A stretch of DNA of 64,000 nucleotides from Devosia sp. Root635 (GCF_001427605.1 NZ_LMGZ01000008.1:1-64000); one strand, 5' to 3'; shown: positions 33,669-42,755, numbered from the stretch's first letter. A program made the numbers and translations. The notes: generated from the letters alone by a model not told the origin.

Positions 33669-35174
33669 TTACGCTTCTTCCTCGAAGGCAGCCTTTCGGC
33701 CCTTGCGGATTTGCGGCAGCAGGATGACCAGGCACATGGCCGCGGCGATGGAGAGCATCGCGACCGAGAGCGGGCTGTGCCAGAAGATGGAGAGGTCGCC
33801 CCTGGAAAGCAGGAGCGACCTGCGGAAATGCTCCTCCATCAATGGCCCCAGGATGAAGCCCAGCAACAAGGGGGCGGCCTCGGCACGCATGCGCCAGAAC
33901 AGGCAACCCAGGACGGTAAAGCCCGCGGCGAAATAGATCGGCACCACATTGTTGTTGATGCTGAACAGGCCAACGCAGCAGACCACCAGGATGATCGGGA
34001 ACAGCACCCAGTACTGGACCTGGATGAGCCGAACCCAGAGCGGAATGAGCGGCAGGTTGAGCACGACCAGCATGGCATTGCCGATCCACATCGATGCGAT
34101 CAGCCCCCAGAACACCTCGGGGTTGGAAACCATGACGAAGGGGCCCGGCGCGATGTTGTGCACCATCAGTGCGCCAATCATCAGTGCCATCACGCCATTG
34201 CTGGGAATGCCCAGCGTCAGCATGGGAATGAACGATGTCTGCGCGCCCGCATTATTGGCCGCTTCGGGGCCAGCCAGGCCGGCGACGGCCCCCTGGCCGA
34301 ACTCCTCGGGATGCCTCGACACACGTTTCTCGACTGCATAGGAGGCGAAGGACGAAATCATCGCGCCGCCGCCAGGCAGCAAGCCCAGCATCGATCCGAT
34401 CGCCGTGCCTCGGATCACCGGGAAAACGGCCTGCCTGAATTCCTTTGCCGACATCATGAGGTTGCGAAGCGATGGCGAGGCCACGTCACGCGCCTGGTTG
34501 CTTCGGATATTGGCGACAATGTCGGTGAAGGCGAAAAGCCCCATGGCCACAGCGACGAATTCGATGCCTTCGGTCAGTGAGAACGATCCGAAGGTGAACC
34601 GATAGGTCCCGCTGTTCACGTCCGCCCCGACGAGGCCGAGGATCAGGCCGGTCAGCACCATCGCCACGCCCTTGATGAAGGAGCCGTGCGCGAGCAGGGT
34701 CGCTGCGGTCAGGCCCAGCACCATCATGGCGAAATATTCGACGGGGCCGAACAGGAATGCCACTTCCGCCAGGACCGGCGAGAAGGCGGCGATCAGCAGG
34801 GTGGCGACCGTTCCGGCGAAGAACGACCCCAGCGCGGCAATCGCCAGCGCCGCACCTGCGCGCCCCTTTCGCGCCATCTGATGGCCATCCAGGCAGGACA
34901 CCACCGAGGAGGATTCACCAGGCAGGTTGACGAGGATGGCGGTTGTCGAACCACCATATTGCGCGCCGTAATAGATGCCCGCGATCATGATGAGGCCGGA
35001 TACGGGCTCCAAAGCGTAGGTGAGCGGCAGGAGCATCGCGATTGTCGCCAGCGGCCCGAGGCCGGGCAACATGCCGATCGCGGTACCGACAAGGACGCCA
35101 ATGAAGCAGAAGGTCAGGTTGTGCAGCGACAGCGCCGCCTGGAAACCGATATCCAGATTGGTCAGCAGATCCAT
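33669..35174 (-). CDS. tctA: Tripartite tricarboxylate transporter, large permease subunit
   Basis: A 501-residue TctA-type membrane protein with ~11-12 hydrophobic segments. Conserved blocks: GTAIGMLPGLGPLATIAMLL near residue 35, GIYYGAQYGGSTTAILVNLP (the family signature GxYYGxxYGGSxxxIL), and a second inverted copy, GSMLGLLPGGGAMISSFASY. It couples ion gradient to uptake of a carboxylate delivered by TctC. It starts 3 bp after tctB. Confidence 0.94.
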   Translation of the reverse strand: MDLLTNLDIGFQAALSLHNLTFCFIGVLVGTAIGMLPGLGPLATIAMLLPLTYALEPVSGLIMIAGIYYGAQYGGSTTAILVNLPGESSSVVSCLDGHQMARKGRAGAALAIAALGSFFAGTVATLLIAAFSPVLAEVAFLFGPVEYFAMMVLGLTAATLLAHGSFIKGVAMVLTGLILGLVGADVNSGTYRFTFGSFSLTEGIEFVAVAMGLFAFTDIVANIRSNQARDVASPSLRNLMMSAKEFRQAVFPVIRGTAIGSMLGLLPGGGAMISSFASYAVEKRVSRHPEEFGQGAVAGLAGPEAANNAGAQTSFIPMLTLGIPSNGVMALMIGALMVHNIAPGPFVMVSNPEVFWGLIASMWIGNAMLVVLNLPLIPLWVRLIQVQYWVLFPIILVVCCVGLFSINNNVVPIYFAAGFTVLGCLFWRMRAEAAPLLLGFILGPLMEEHFRRSLLLSRGDLSIFWHSPLSVAMLSIAAAMCLVILLPQIRKGRKAAFEEEA

Positions 35175-35177
35175 GGG

Positions 35178-35627
35178 TCAAACAGCCAGCAGCGGCACCG
35201 AAATGCCGAGGAAATAAACGAAGACGACATAGCAGAAGGCAAGCAGGCCCAGACTCAACGCCACGGCGCGCTTCCAGGAAAAATGCTCGGACGCCCAAAG
35301 CGCGATGAAGACCTGCGCCACGATCGCCGCCGCCAGCCCGACCCTGACGAGGAGCACGGCGAAAGCCAGGATCGACAAGGAAATGAGAAGGGTCGGCACC
35401 AGCGGCAGCGAACGCGATTCCTCGCCCATGCCACTCAGGCCCGACAGCAGCATCACCAGGCCCAGGATCGCCAGGATCGTGCCCAGCATGAAGGGAAACA
35501 TGCCCGGCCCCATCATGGCGATGGTACCCAGGGGGTATTGCAGGGACAGTGCCGCGGTGAGCACGCCGAATCCCGTGAAGAACAGGCCGGCCTCCAGATC
35601 CGCGCGGCCGCTCGATTTTGAGAACAC
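35178..35627 (-). CDS. tctB: Tripartite tricarboxylate transporter, small permease subunit
   Basis: A 149-residue protein with four hydrophobic helices (DLEAGLFFTGFGVLTAALSL, then MGPGMFPFMLGTILAILGLV), the normal TctB pattern including the MGPGMFP motif. The start codon is GTG at 35627. It is required with TctA for transport. The gene is tightly followed by tctA. Confidence 0.9.
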   Translation of the reverse strand: MFSKSSGRADLEAGLFFTGFGVLTAALSLQYPLGTIAMMGPGMFPFMLGTILAILGLVMLLSGLSGMGEESRSLPLVPTLLISLSILAFAVLLVRVGLAAAIVAQVFIALWASEHFSWKRAVALSLGLLAFCYVVFVYFLGISVPLLAV

Positions 35628-35689
35628 TTGGATACCCCGGATTGCGGTTCAGATAGTGTCGCCCGGACCCCGGCCCGGGCGACAGGCCT

Positions 35690-36661
35690 TTACTCAGGCT
35701 GAAGCCCAAGAGTCCCGATAATCGACCGGCTGGTTGACATTTCACGGGACAGATAGGCCTTGGCCTCTTCAGCGGTGCTCGCAATGCCCTGAATGTTCTG
35801 GCCGGCCAGTCGATCCTTGACCTCCTGCTCGGAGAAGATCGCGGTCAGCCCCTCATTCAGAGTGTCGGTGATATTTTCCGGTGTGCCCGGAGGCGCGATG
35901 AGCGCCAGCCAGTTCTGATATTCGAAACCGGGCAGCGTGTCGGCGATCGGCGGTATCTGCTCCTCACCCAGCGGCACAGTCCCGCTCTGGGCGAAGAATT
36001 TCATCTTCCCGCTTTCCACGAAAGGGCGCACCGTCTCATATCCGGAGAAGACGACATCGACGAACCCGCCCGCCACGGCGTTCAGGCTTTCGCCGGCCCC
36101 CTTGAAGGGAATGTCACGAATGTCAATGCCGGCCCTCTCGTTCAGCAGGCCGAGAACGAGCTGAGCGCCCGCGCCCCGACCTGGCGTGCCTGCCGTGAGC
36201 ACGCCGGGATTGGCCTTGGCGTAGTCGATCAGTTCCTGCATGGTGTTGAACGGCAGATCGCTTCGCACAGCCAGAACATAGGGATAGGTCGTCAGGATGG
36301 ATACCGGCACCAATTCTTCGGTATCGAAAGGCAGGTTTGCGTAGAGATACGGGTTGTTGGCTATGGCGCCGGTCACCACCATGAGCGTCTGGCCATCAGG
36401 TGCCGCCTCGGCCAACAGCGTAGTGCCGATGACCGCGTTGCTACCAGGATGGTTTTCCTTGATGATCGGCTGCCCCAGAATCTGACCCAGCTTGTCGGAA
36501 AATACAGCGGCCGCCGCGTCCGTACCGCCGCCTGGTGCATATGGGATGATGAGCTTGATCGGCCCGGTGGGGTAATCCTGCGCCGCCGCCGTTGCGATGG
36601 ATGCGCCCGAAAAAGCGATGAGTGTCGTTGCCAGCGCCAAGGCGCGGTGTAAGCCCTTCAT
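35690..36661 (-). CDS. tctC: Tripartite tricarboxylate transporter substrate-binding protein (Bug family)
   Basis: A 323-residue periplasmic receptor with a Sec signal peptide (MKGLHRALALATTLIAFSGA, cleavage near ATAAA), then the Bug-family opening DYPTGPIKLIIPYAPGGGTD and NHPGSNAVIGTTLLAEAAPD, followed by GTPGRGAGAQLVLGLL. Bug proteins bind carboxylates, including aromatic acids, nicotinate and terephthalate; the ligand is not readable from the sequence. GGGAGGACC precedes the ATG. It is the first gene of the left arm, divergent from the LacI gene, with an operator-like palindrome between. Confidence 0.92.
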   Translation of the reverse strand: MKGLHRALALATTLIAFSGASIATAAAQDYPTGPIKLIIPYAPGGGTDAAAAVFSDKLGQILGQPIIKENHPGSNAVIGTTLLAEAAPDGQTLMVVTGAIANNPYLYANLPFDTEELVPVSILTTYPYVLAVRSDLPFNTMQELIDYAKANPGVLTAGTPGRGAGAQLVLGLLNERAGIDIRDIPFKGAGESLNAVAGGFVDVVFSGYETVRPFVESGKMKFFAQSGTVPLGEEQIPPIADTLPGFEYQNWLALIAPPGTPENITDTLNEGLTAIFSEQEVKDRLAGQNIQGIASTAEEAKAYLSREMSTSRSIIGTLGLQPE

Positions 36662-36772
36662 GATGGTCCTCCCGTTGGATACATGCCGGATCCGCGATGC
36701 CGCGTCGATCCGCTGGCAGTTCGAAACGCTCCCTTTGTCCCTGCCTGCCGAGGATGGACTCTAGCGAAGCAG

Positions 36773-36784
36773 GACAACGTTGTC
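36773..36784. promoter_or_regulatory. LacI-type operator 1 (GACAACGTTGTC)
   Basis: A perfect 12-bp palindrome with the central CG typical of LacI-family operators. It lies between divergent tctC and the LacI gene and overlaps a possible -10 element TATACT (36785-36790). The same core recurs at 38021-38032 before the acyl-CoA synthetase gene. Confidence 0.75.
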
Positions 36785-36864
36785 TATACTGTTTCGAGAC
36801 GATCAAATCGTGCATGGTTCAAGCCGCCGCCCGGCCCGACGCGCGGGACTTGCGGCATACAGCA

Positions 36865-37974
36865 ATGAAGTGGACGACCGTACAGGTGGCTGGAGACAAG
36901 AGAACGAAGAACCCGACCCTCAACGACGTGGCGCAAAGTGCCGGCGTGTCGCTGGCCACGGCAGCCCGCGTGCTCCGCAAATCGAACTATCCGGTAGACG
37001 AAACCCTCAAGAACAAGGTGGAAGCCGCGGCGAAATTGCTGGGCTACGTGCCCAATATGGTGGCCAGGCGCCTGCGGGGCGGCAAGCAGGGCGTGGTCGG
37101 GCTGATCATCGGGGACATGATGGACGCCCATTACGGCATTATCGCCGAGGCGGTGACCGAGCGCGCCGAAAGCGCGCACGGAAATTTCGCCATCGTCTGC
37201 AACATGCAGCGCGACCCCCTCCTCGAGATAAAATACCTGCACAGGCTGCTGGAATATCGCGTCGACGGCATCATTCTGGCCGGCGGCGGGTTCGACCAAT
37301 GGACGCATCATCAGGCCCTGACCGAAGCCATTGAAGAACTCAAACGCACCGGAACCGCCGTTGCGTCACTGATGCCGAGGGGACTCGAAGTCCCCATATT
37401 CTCTGCGGATAATGAGGCAATCGGCATGACGGTCGCCAAATTCATCGTCGAAAACGGACATTCCAAGATCGGCATCCTGCTTGGGCCGGCCCGCAACGAA
37501 ATGACCAAGCTGCGCATGCAGGCCCTGACGAGCCACCTTTCCGGATGCGCGGTCGACTACGCGATCGCCAACATCGATTCGACGGCAGAGGCGGGCGCGA
37601 TCGGCGCCGCGGAAATGCTGGCGCGCAACCCCGATTTCAGCGCCTTGATCTGCGGATCTGACGCCATCGCCTTCGGCGCGGTAAACCATCTCCGCGCCGA
37701 GGGAATCGACATTCCCGGACGCATATCGGTGATGGGCCTGGGCAATACCCGCCTGGCAACGCTGAGCTCGCCCCGACTGACCACCGTCGAGATGAATTTC
37801 GCCCAGGCGGGTAACGCGGCGCTGGATTTCATCATGTCGGAGGACGCTGCGTCGGGGCAATCGCCCGGCGAGATCATCCCACATTCCCTGGTCATCGGCG
37901 ACTCTTTCGCCCGCATCGAGACGCCGGCCGGACCCGGTTCGGAGAGGGCCGAAACGCCGCGCGCCACCGACTGA
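36865..37974 (+). CDS. LacI-family transcriptional repressor of the CoA-thioester/tct locus
   Basis: A 369-residue regulator: N-terminal helix-turn-helix and hinge (TLNDVAQSAGVSLATAARVL, with the hinge reading [20 protein letters not shown]), then a periplasmic-binding-protein-like ligand domain (GLIIGDMMDAHYGIIAEAVT to FSALICGSDAIAFGAVNHLR). LacI proteins usually sense sugars, so control of acid-CoA genes is unusual. The start at 36865 gives a normal N-terminus, though the ribosome site is poor; the frame is open upstream across the operator. The matching operators on both sides of the gene indicate control of both arms plus autoregulation. Confidence 0.87.
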   Translation: MKWTTVQVAGDKRTKNPTLNDVAQSAGVSLATAARVLRKSNYPVDETLKNKVEAAAKLLGYVPNMVARRLRGGKQGVVGLIIGDMMDAHYGIIAEAVTERAESAHGNFAIVCNMQRDPLLEIKYLHRLLEYRVDGIILAGGGFDQWTHHQALTEAIEELKRTGTAVASLMPRGLEVPIFSADNEAIGMTVAKFIVENGHSKIGILLGPARNEMTKLRMQALTSHLSGCAVDYAIANIDSTAEAGAIGAAEMLARNPDFSALICGSDAIAFGAVNHLRAEGIDIPGRISVMGLGNTRLATLSSPRLTTVEMNFAQAGNAALDFIMSEDAASGQSPGEIIPHSLVIGDSFARIETPAGPGSERAETPRATD

Positions 37975-38019
37975 GAGCCGGGCGCCCCTTGACACCCGAC
38001 GCGCCGCATCATAAACGCC

Positions 38020-38033
38020 AGACAACGTTGTCT
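38020..38033. promoter_or_regulatory. LacI-type operator 2 (AGACAACGTTGTCT)
   Basis: A perfect 14-bp palindrome 19-32 bp before the start codon of the acyl-CoA synthetase gene and 43 bp after the LacI stop. It shares ACAACGTTGTCTA with operator 1 at 36773-36784. Its position close to the start would block transcription when bound. Confidence 0.78.
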
Positions 38034-38051
38034 ACGATCTTCAGAGCCAAC

Positions 38052-40184
38052 ATGACCCACGCACGATCCGCCGGCCCCGCACTGCCATCACCCAAAGCCA
38101 TTGCGGTGGTGGGAGCATCCGACATTGCCGGGGGCAACTACTACGGCGCCCGCATCCTCGCCAACCTGGTGGAGGGCGGAACGAGCGCCCGGGTCTTCCC
38201 GGTAAACCCCCGGCTTGTAGGGACGCAGTTATACGATCGACCGGTCTTCGGGTCTCTCGGCGCCCTTCCCGAGGTGCCCGATCTCGTCTTCATCGTCACG
38301 CCGGCCAAATTCGTCCTTGATACGCTGGAAGAAGCAGCGACGCTCGGCGTCGCCAGTTGCGTGGTCGTCTCGGCGGAGGCTGGCAATGACGAGGAGCGCC
38401 GCGCATTCCGCGATCGGATCGCCCAGCTTGCCAAGTCATCGGGCATGCGGATCATCGGGCCCAATTCGATGGGGCTGATGAATGGGCAGTTGAGCCTCAA
38501 TGGAAGTTTCGCCTCCGGCACGGCCAGCGGCAAGGTACCCGCCGGCACCATGGCCTGCCTGTCGCAAAGCGGGGCCACCTTGTCGGCCATGCTGCAGTGG
38601 TTCGGCGAATCGTCCGTCGGCTTTTCCTGGCTGATCAGCACGGGCGACGAGAGTGCCACCCGGACCGAAGACCTGCTTCAGGCGATGGCGGACGATCCGG
38701 ACGTGCAGTCCATCATGCTGTTCCTGGAAGGCGTTGCCGATGGCATCGCCTTCAGAAAAGCAGCCCTGAACGCGCGGCTTGCCGGCAAGCCGGTCATCCT
38801 GCTTCAGGTCGGGAAGTCCGCCAAGGGCCGGGAGGCTGTCGCCTCCCATACCGGGCGCGTTGCGGGGACACGCGAGGTCTTCACCGGCGTCGCGCGCGAA
38901 ACCGGCATCATCGAGACGGAAAGTTTCGTGGAATTCTTCGGCACGGCCAAGGCGCTGTCGCAACACCCGCACAGGCGCGATGGCCTTGGGCGTGGCCGGC
39001 GGGCAGCCATGCTGACCGTTTCGGGCGGCGCCGCATCTTTGGGCGCCGACCAGATCTATGCGATCGGCTGGGAGCTGCCGGAATTCTCGCCGGTCGGCCT
39101 CGAGGCGCTTGAGGCCGCGACCGGGCAGCATGGGCTGCGCAACCCGGCCGATATCGGCGGCGTCTGGCGCGATCCGGAGAAAATCTCCCGCGCCATGTCC
39201 GCCCTGGCACAGGAAGCCGATATCGACACACTCTTCATCTCCCTGGGCGCGGGGGGCGTGTTCGGCGAGGCCGTGGGGCAGGCAATCGTGGCAGCGGCTG
39301 CCGACATCACGCAGGACGTCTTCGTCGCCTGGGTCGGCATGTCGGACAGCGTTTCCCGCATTCTCGATCAAGGCGGCATTCCGGCATTCGCCGACCTGCC
39401 GTTGGCGGTAAGGGCGGCCGAGGCGTGCGCACAGTTCAGCATGGACCAGGAGCGGGTGCAGGAGGCGACAGACCTGAGCGCCGCATTGTCCCGCCCCCTG
39501 GGCGATATCGCCATGAACCGCAGCGACGCGACCGGCCTGTGGACCGTCACCGAAACGCTGGAAGAGCTGAGACAGGCCGGCCTGCCCTGCGCGGATTTCG
39601 CGGTCGTCGCGGGTCTCGACGCCGAACAGGTTGCCGCGCAGGCCGCCGAAATCGGTTTTCCGATCGTGCTCAAGCTCAGCTCGTCCGACCTGAATCACAA
39701 ATCGGACGATGGCGGCGTCGCCGTGGGGCTGCGGGATGCGGCGGCGGTTGCCGATGCGGTTGCCAAATTCACGGACATCGCCAATCGCAAGCGGCTCCGC
39801 AACGTCTCGGTCCTGATCCAGCGCATGGAGCGCGGGGCAGAAATCCTGGTCGGCATCAAGCGGGATGCCTCGTTCGGCCCCGTGCTGGTGGTCGGGCTGG
39901 GCGGCACCCTGGCGGAACTCCATGGCGAGGTCGCCGCGACGGCATTGCCGACGACACCAGCCGTGCTGAATGCGCTGCTGGAGCGGAACGATCGATTGAA
40001 GCTGATTCTTGCCGGCTACCGCGGTCAACCGGCGGCGGACCGCGATTCCCTGGTGTCGTTCCTGACGAAATTTTCGGAATGGGCGCTCAACCAGGGCCCC
40101 AGGCTGCAGGAGGTCGACCTGAACCCGGTCATGATATCGGGCGGTCGCATCTCCATCGTCGATGCCCGCGCCATCTGGAACTGA
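38052..40184 (+). CDS. NDP-forming acyl-CoA synthetase (acetate-CoA ligase family, fused alpha-beta)
   Basis: A 710-residue enzyme of the ADP-forming acetyl-CoA synthetase superfamily. Domains in order: CoA-binding (KAIAVVGASDIAGGNYYGAR), succinyl-CoA-ligase-like (CLSQSGATLSAMLQWFGESS; phosphohistidine candidate in AVASHTGRVAGT), and ATP-grasp (FPIVLKLSSSDLNHKSDDGG, LIQRMERGAEILVGIKRDAS, EVDLNPVMI). It makes a CoA thioester from a free acid at the cost of ATP to ADP. FerA, the feruloyl-CoA synthetase of sphingomonads, belongs to this fold, so aromatic acids are possible substrates. First gene of the right arm, 19 bp after operator 2. Confidence 0.9.
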   Translation: MTHARSAGPALPSPKAIAVVGASDIAGGNYYGARILANLVEGGTSARVFPVNPRLVGTQLYDRPVFGSLGALPEVPDLVFIVTPAKFVLDTLEEAATLGVASCVVVSAEAGNDEERRAFRDRIAQLAKSSGMRIIGPNSMGLMNGQLSLNGSFASGTASGKVPAGTMACLSQSGATLSAMLQWFGESSVGFSWLISTGDESATRTEDLLQAMADDPDVQSIMLFLEGVADGIAFRKAALNARLAGKPVILLQVGKSAKGREAVASHTGRVAGTREVFTGVARETGIIETESFVEFFGTAKALSQHPHRRDGLGRGRRAAMLTVSGGAASLGADQIYAIGWELPEFSPVGLEALEAATGQHGLRNPADIGGVWRDPEKISRAMSALAQEADIDTLFISLGAGGVFGEAVGQAIVAAAADITQDVFVAWVGMSDSVSRILDQGGIPAFADLPLAVRAAEACAQFSMDQERVQEATDLSAALSRPLGDIAMNRSDATGLWTVTETLEELRQAGLPCADFAVVAGLDAEQVAAQAAEIGFPIVLKLSSSDLNHKSDDGGVAVGLRDAAAVADAVAKFTDIANRKRLRNVSVLIQRMERGAEILVGIKRDASFGPVLVVGLGGTLAELHGEVAATALPTTPAVLNALLERNDRLKLILAGYRGQPAADRDSLVSFLTKFSEWALNQGPRLQEVDLNPVMISGGRISIVDARAIWN

Positions 40185-40209
40185 AGCGCTCAAAACAAGG
40201 AGGGACACT

Positions 40210-41352
40210 GTGCTCGGTGGAAGCCATACGGCCTCGATAACGGGGGTCGGCAACACGAAATACAGCAAGAAGGCGGATCGATCGGCGGGCCTGCTCGCGA
40301 TCGACGCCGTGGTGAGCGCGGCGAAGGATGCGGGCATCGACCCGCAAGAGATCGACGGCCTGATCCCCTATCCGGGGCATATCGGCGACGACGTCCTGCA
40401 GGCCGAGCTCGATCTCAAGCCACGGTTCAGGACCACTGTGGACATGGGCGGGTGCAGCGCCGTTTCGGCGCTGCGGATCGCTTCGCACGCCGTGGCGAGC
40501 GGGGCGGCCAGACACGTATTGCTCTTCCGGGGCCTCAAGGGGAGTTCCGGGTTGCGGAAGGCGGATCGCCCTTCATTTCTGCCGGGACAGCCGTTCAGGC
40601 GTCATCTTGAGCATGTGCATGGGTTGAACACGCCCGCCCAGCGCTACGCCCTGCTCTGCCAGCGCTACAAGCACGAGTATGGCCTCGACCGCCGCACGCT
40701 TGGCGAGATCGCGCTGGCCGCCCGCGCTCACGCCAACCTCAATCCGGATGCCCAGATGTATGGGCGGGACCTGACCATGGATGAGTACCTGGCCGGGCGC
40801 CTTATCTCGGACCCCTATACCCTGTTCGATTGTTGCCTCGAGACAGACGGCGCGAGCGCGGTCATCGTCTCGAAGCGCAACGAGGCGCGCGATATCCGCA
40901 TCCTGTCGGTGGCCGAGGCGCAGGGCGTATCGCCCGACGACATCTCCAACCGGGAGCCCTTCCTCGATATCGGCCTCACCCAGGCCGCCAGCGATGTCTG
41001 GAATGAATTGGGGGTTGGCCCCGATGATATCGACGCGGCCATGATCTACGATTGTTTCACATTCGAAGTGCTGCATCAGCTTGAGGAAGCCGGCTTCGCC
41101 GGCCATGGCCAGGGCGCTGCCCTGATCGCCGATGGTGGCATTCGCCTGGGCGGCAAGCTGCCCGTCAATACCCATGGCGGCATGCTTTCGGAGGGCCATC
41201 AGGCCGGGCTTAACCACGTGATCGAAGCCGTGCGTCAGCTCCGCAGCGAATGCGGGCCGCGGCAAGTGGCGGATGCCAGGCTGATTGCCGTTTCGGGATG
41301 GGGGCAATTGGGCGACGGCAGTTTCGCCGTTCTTGGAGGGCAAAATGTTTGA
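40210..41352 (+). CDS. Thiolase-family protein (SCP-x/non-decarboxylating type)
   Basis: A 380-residue thiolase of the lipid-transfer/SCP2-thiolase subgroup. It has the nucleophilic cysteine region VDMGGCSAVSALRIASHAVA near residue 80, PYTLFDCCLETDGASAVIVS, and the C-terminal catalytic block LPVNTHGGMLSEGHQAGLNH (the histidine of HGG). Members of this group nearly always work with a DUF35 protein, which is encoded next with an 8-bp overlap. Expected role: thiolytic cleavage of a 3-ketoacyl-CoA or a retro-aldol step. The start is a GTG at 40210 after AAGGAGGG. Confidence 0.88.
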   Translation: MLGGSHTASITGVGNTKYSKKADRSAGLLAIDAVVSAAKDAGIDPQEIDGLIPYPGHIGDDVLQAELDLKPRFRTTVDMGGCSAVSALRIASHAVASGAARHVLLFRGLKGSSGLRKADRPSFLPGQPFRRHLEHVHGLNTPAQRYALLCQRYKHEYGLDRRTLGEIALAARAHANLNPDAQMYGRDLTMDEYLAGRLISDPYTLFDCCLETDGASAVIVSKRNEARDIRILSVAEAQGVSPDDISNREPFLDIGLTQAASDVWNELGVGPDDIDAAMIYDCFTFEVLHQLEEAGFAGHGQGAALIADGGIRLGGKLPVNTHGGMLSEGHQAGLNHVIEAVRQLRSECGPRQVADARLIAVSGWGQLGDGSFAVLGGQNV

Positions 41353-41779
41353 ACCGGAACTGATCCCGCTGCCGGACCTGTCGGACCCCAACTTCGTTCC
41401 CTTCTGGGAAGGCACCAGAGAGCACCAGCTCAGAATCCAGCAATGCGAAGACTGCGGCACGCACCGCTGGCCGCCGCGGACCACCTGTCGTCACTGCCGG
41501 TCGACCGCGGTGACATGGGTGCAGGTCGAGCCCAAAGGCCACGTCTATTCCTATACGATTGTCGGGCGTCCGACGACCAAGGGCTATGCCAACACGCCCT
41601 ATGCTGTCGCCATCGTGGCGCTCGATACGCCGTCCAATGTCCGGATCATCGGTTCGGTTACCGGCATCGAGCCATCGCAACTGGTAATCGGCATGGCGCT
41701 GGAAGGCAGGTTCGTGCCGATCGGTCCGAACGGGGAAATAACGCTGATGCAGTGGGCGCCGGCAGGCACGCCGGCCTAG
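41345..41779 (+). CDS. DUF35 zinc-ribbon/OB-fold protein, thiolase partner
   Basis: A 144-residue protein with an N-terminal rubredoxin-like zinc ribbon (CEDCGTHRWPPRTTCRHC, residues ~35-52) and a C-terminal OB-fold (GHVYSYTIVGRPTTKGYANT, then PYAVAIVAL). DUF35 proteins bind acyl-CoA and form complexes with SCP2-type thiolases, channelling the intermediate. The ATG lies within the end of the thiolase gene (8-bp overlap), consistent with a fixed stoichiometry. Confidence 0.9.
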   Translation: MFEPELIPLPDLSDPNFVPFWEGTREHQLRIQQCEDCGTHRWPPRTTCRHCRSTAVTWVQVEPKGHVYSYTIVGRPTTKGYANTPYAVAIVALDTPSNVRIIGSVTGIEPSQLVIGMALEGRFVPIGPNGEITLMQWAPAGTPA

Positions 41780-41798
41780 GCTACGGGAGAGGTATCAG

Positions 41799-42578
41799 AT
41801 GGACGGACTGGTCTACAGCAAGGTCGAGGATCGCGGGCATATCCGGATCGTGACCATCAACCGGCCGGAGGTCGTCAACGCGCTCAACCGCGAGGCCAGC
41901 CACGAGCTGGAGGCGGTGTGGAACGACTTCGCCGCCAATGACGATCTGTGGGTGGGCATCATCACCGGCGCGGGCGACCGGGCATTTTCCGCTGGCAACG
42001 ATCTCAAGGCCCAGGCCGCCGGCAAGCGCGGACCGCGGCCCCATACCGGGTTCGGCGGCCTGGCGATGCGTTTCGATCTGAACAAGCCCATCATCGCCGC
42101 CGTCAACGGGTTGGCGCTGGGGGGCGGGTTCGAACTGGCGCTGGCCTGCGACCTCATCATCGCCTCCGAAAACGCCTATTTCGGCCTGCCCGAAGGCAAG
42201 GTCGGAATGATCGCCTCGGGTGGCGGGGTGCAGCGGCTGCCGCGCATCATTCCGCAGAAAGAGGCGCTGGGCATCATTCTGACGGGCCGCCGCGTCACCG
42301 CCGAAGAGGGACGGCGGCTGGGCTTCGTCAACGAGGTCGTGCCTGTATCCAAGGCGCTCGACGCTGCCTTGGCCTGGGCCGACCTGATCCTCGAGCAGGC
42401 GCCGATTGCCGTTCGCGCCGCCAAGGAGGCCGTCTATGCCTCGATGGACAAGCCCACCCTGGAGGAGGCGATCAGGGCAAGCTATCCCATCCACTCGACC
42501 CTGCCCGACACCGAAGACTTCCTGGAAGGGCCCCGCGCCTTCGCGGAAAAACGCAAGCCGATCTGGAAGAACCGCTGA
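41799..42578 (+). CDS. Enoyl-CoA hydratase/isomerase family protein
   Basis: A 259-residue crotonase-fold enzyme. The oxyanion-hole segments RAFSAGNDLKAQAA and NGLALGGGFELALACDLIIA are intact, and one catalytic Glu is present in FGLPEGKVGM. The second catalytic Glu of classical enoyl-CoA hydratases appears to be Gly (KEALGIILTG), so the reaction may be a hydratase variant, isomerase, lyase or retro-aldol step as in feruloyl-CoA hydratase-lyases. It follows the DUF35 gene by 19 bp and ends the right arm. Confidence 0.9.
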   Translation: MDGLVYSKVEDRGHIRIVTINRPEVVNALNREASHELEAVWNDFAANDDLWVGIITGAGDRAFSAGNDLKAQAAGKRGPRPHTGFGGLAMRFDLNKPIIAAVNGLALGGGFELALACDLIIASENAYFGLPEGKVGMIASGGGVQRLPRIIPQKEALGIILTGRRVTAEEGRRLGFVNEVVPVSKALDAALAWADLILEQAPIAVRAAKEAVYASMDKPTLEEAIRASYPIHSTLPDTEDFLEGPRAFAEKRKPIWKNR

Positions 42579-42594
42579 TAGGCGCGGCCGGCAC

Positions 42595-42745
42595 GGCCTC
42601 ACCCCGTCCACCGCGCGGCTCCTCCCCCTTGACGGGGAGGTTGGGAGGGGGTGGCGGTTGGCCCGGATATCGGGGCTAAACATCCACCACCCTTGATCCC
42701 TCCCCGCAAGGGGGAGGGAGACGATTGAAGCATTCCGTCGCGCCG
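42595..42745. repeat. Family D double-hairpin repeat, uninterrupted copy
   Basis: Contains CCCCCTTGACGGGGAGGTTG, GGCCCGGATATCGGGGCTAA and CTCCCCGCAAGGGGGAGGGA. The same blocks in the same order are found at 20866-21130, where two insertions split them; this copy therefore shows the uninterrupted form. It lies between convergent genes. Confidence 0.8.
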
Positions 42746-42755
42746 GTTTGATCGC

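Noticed and set aside
40210..42578. Polyhydroxyalkanoate or acetoacetyl-CoA pathway
   Set aside because: No synthase, phasin or reductase, and the thiolase is of the SCP2 type paired with DUF35 rather than PhaA.
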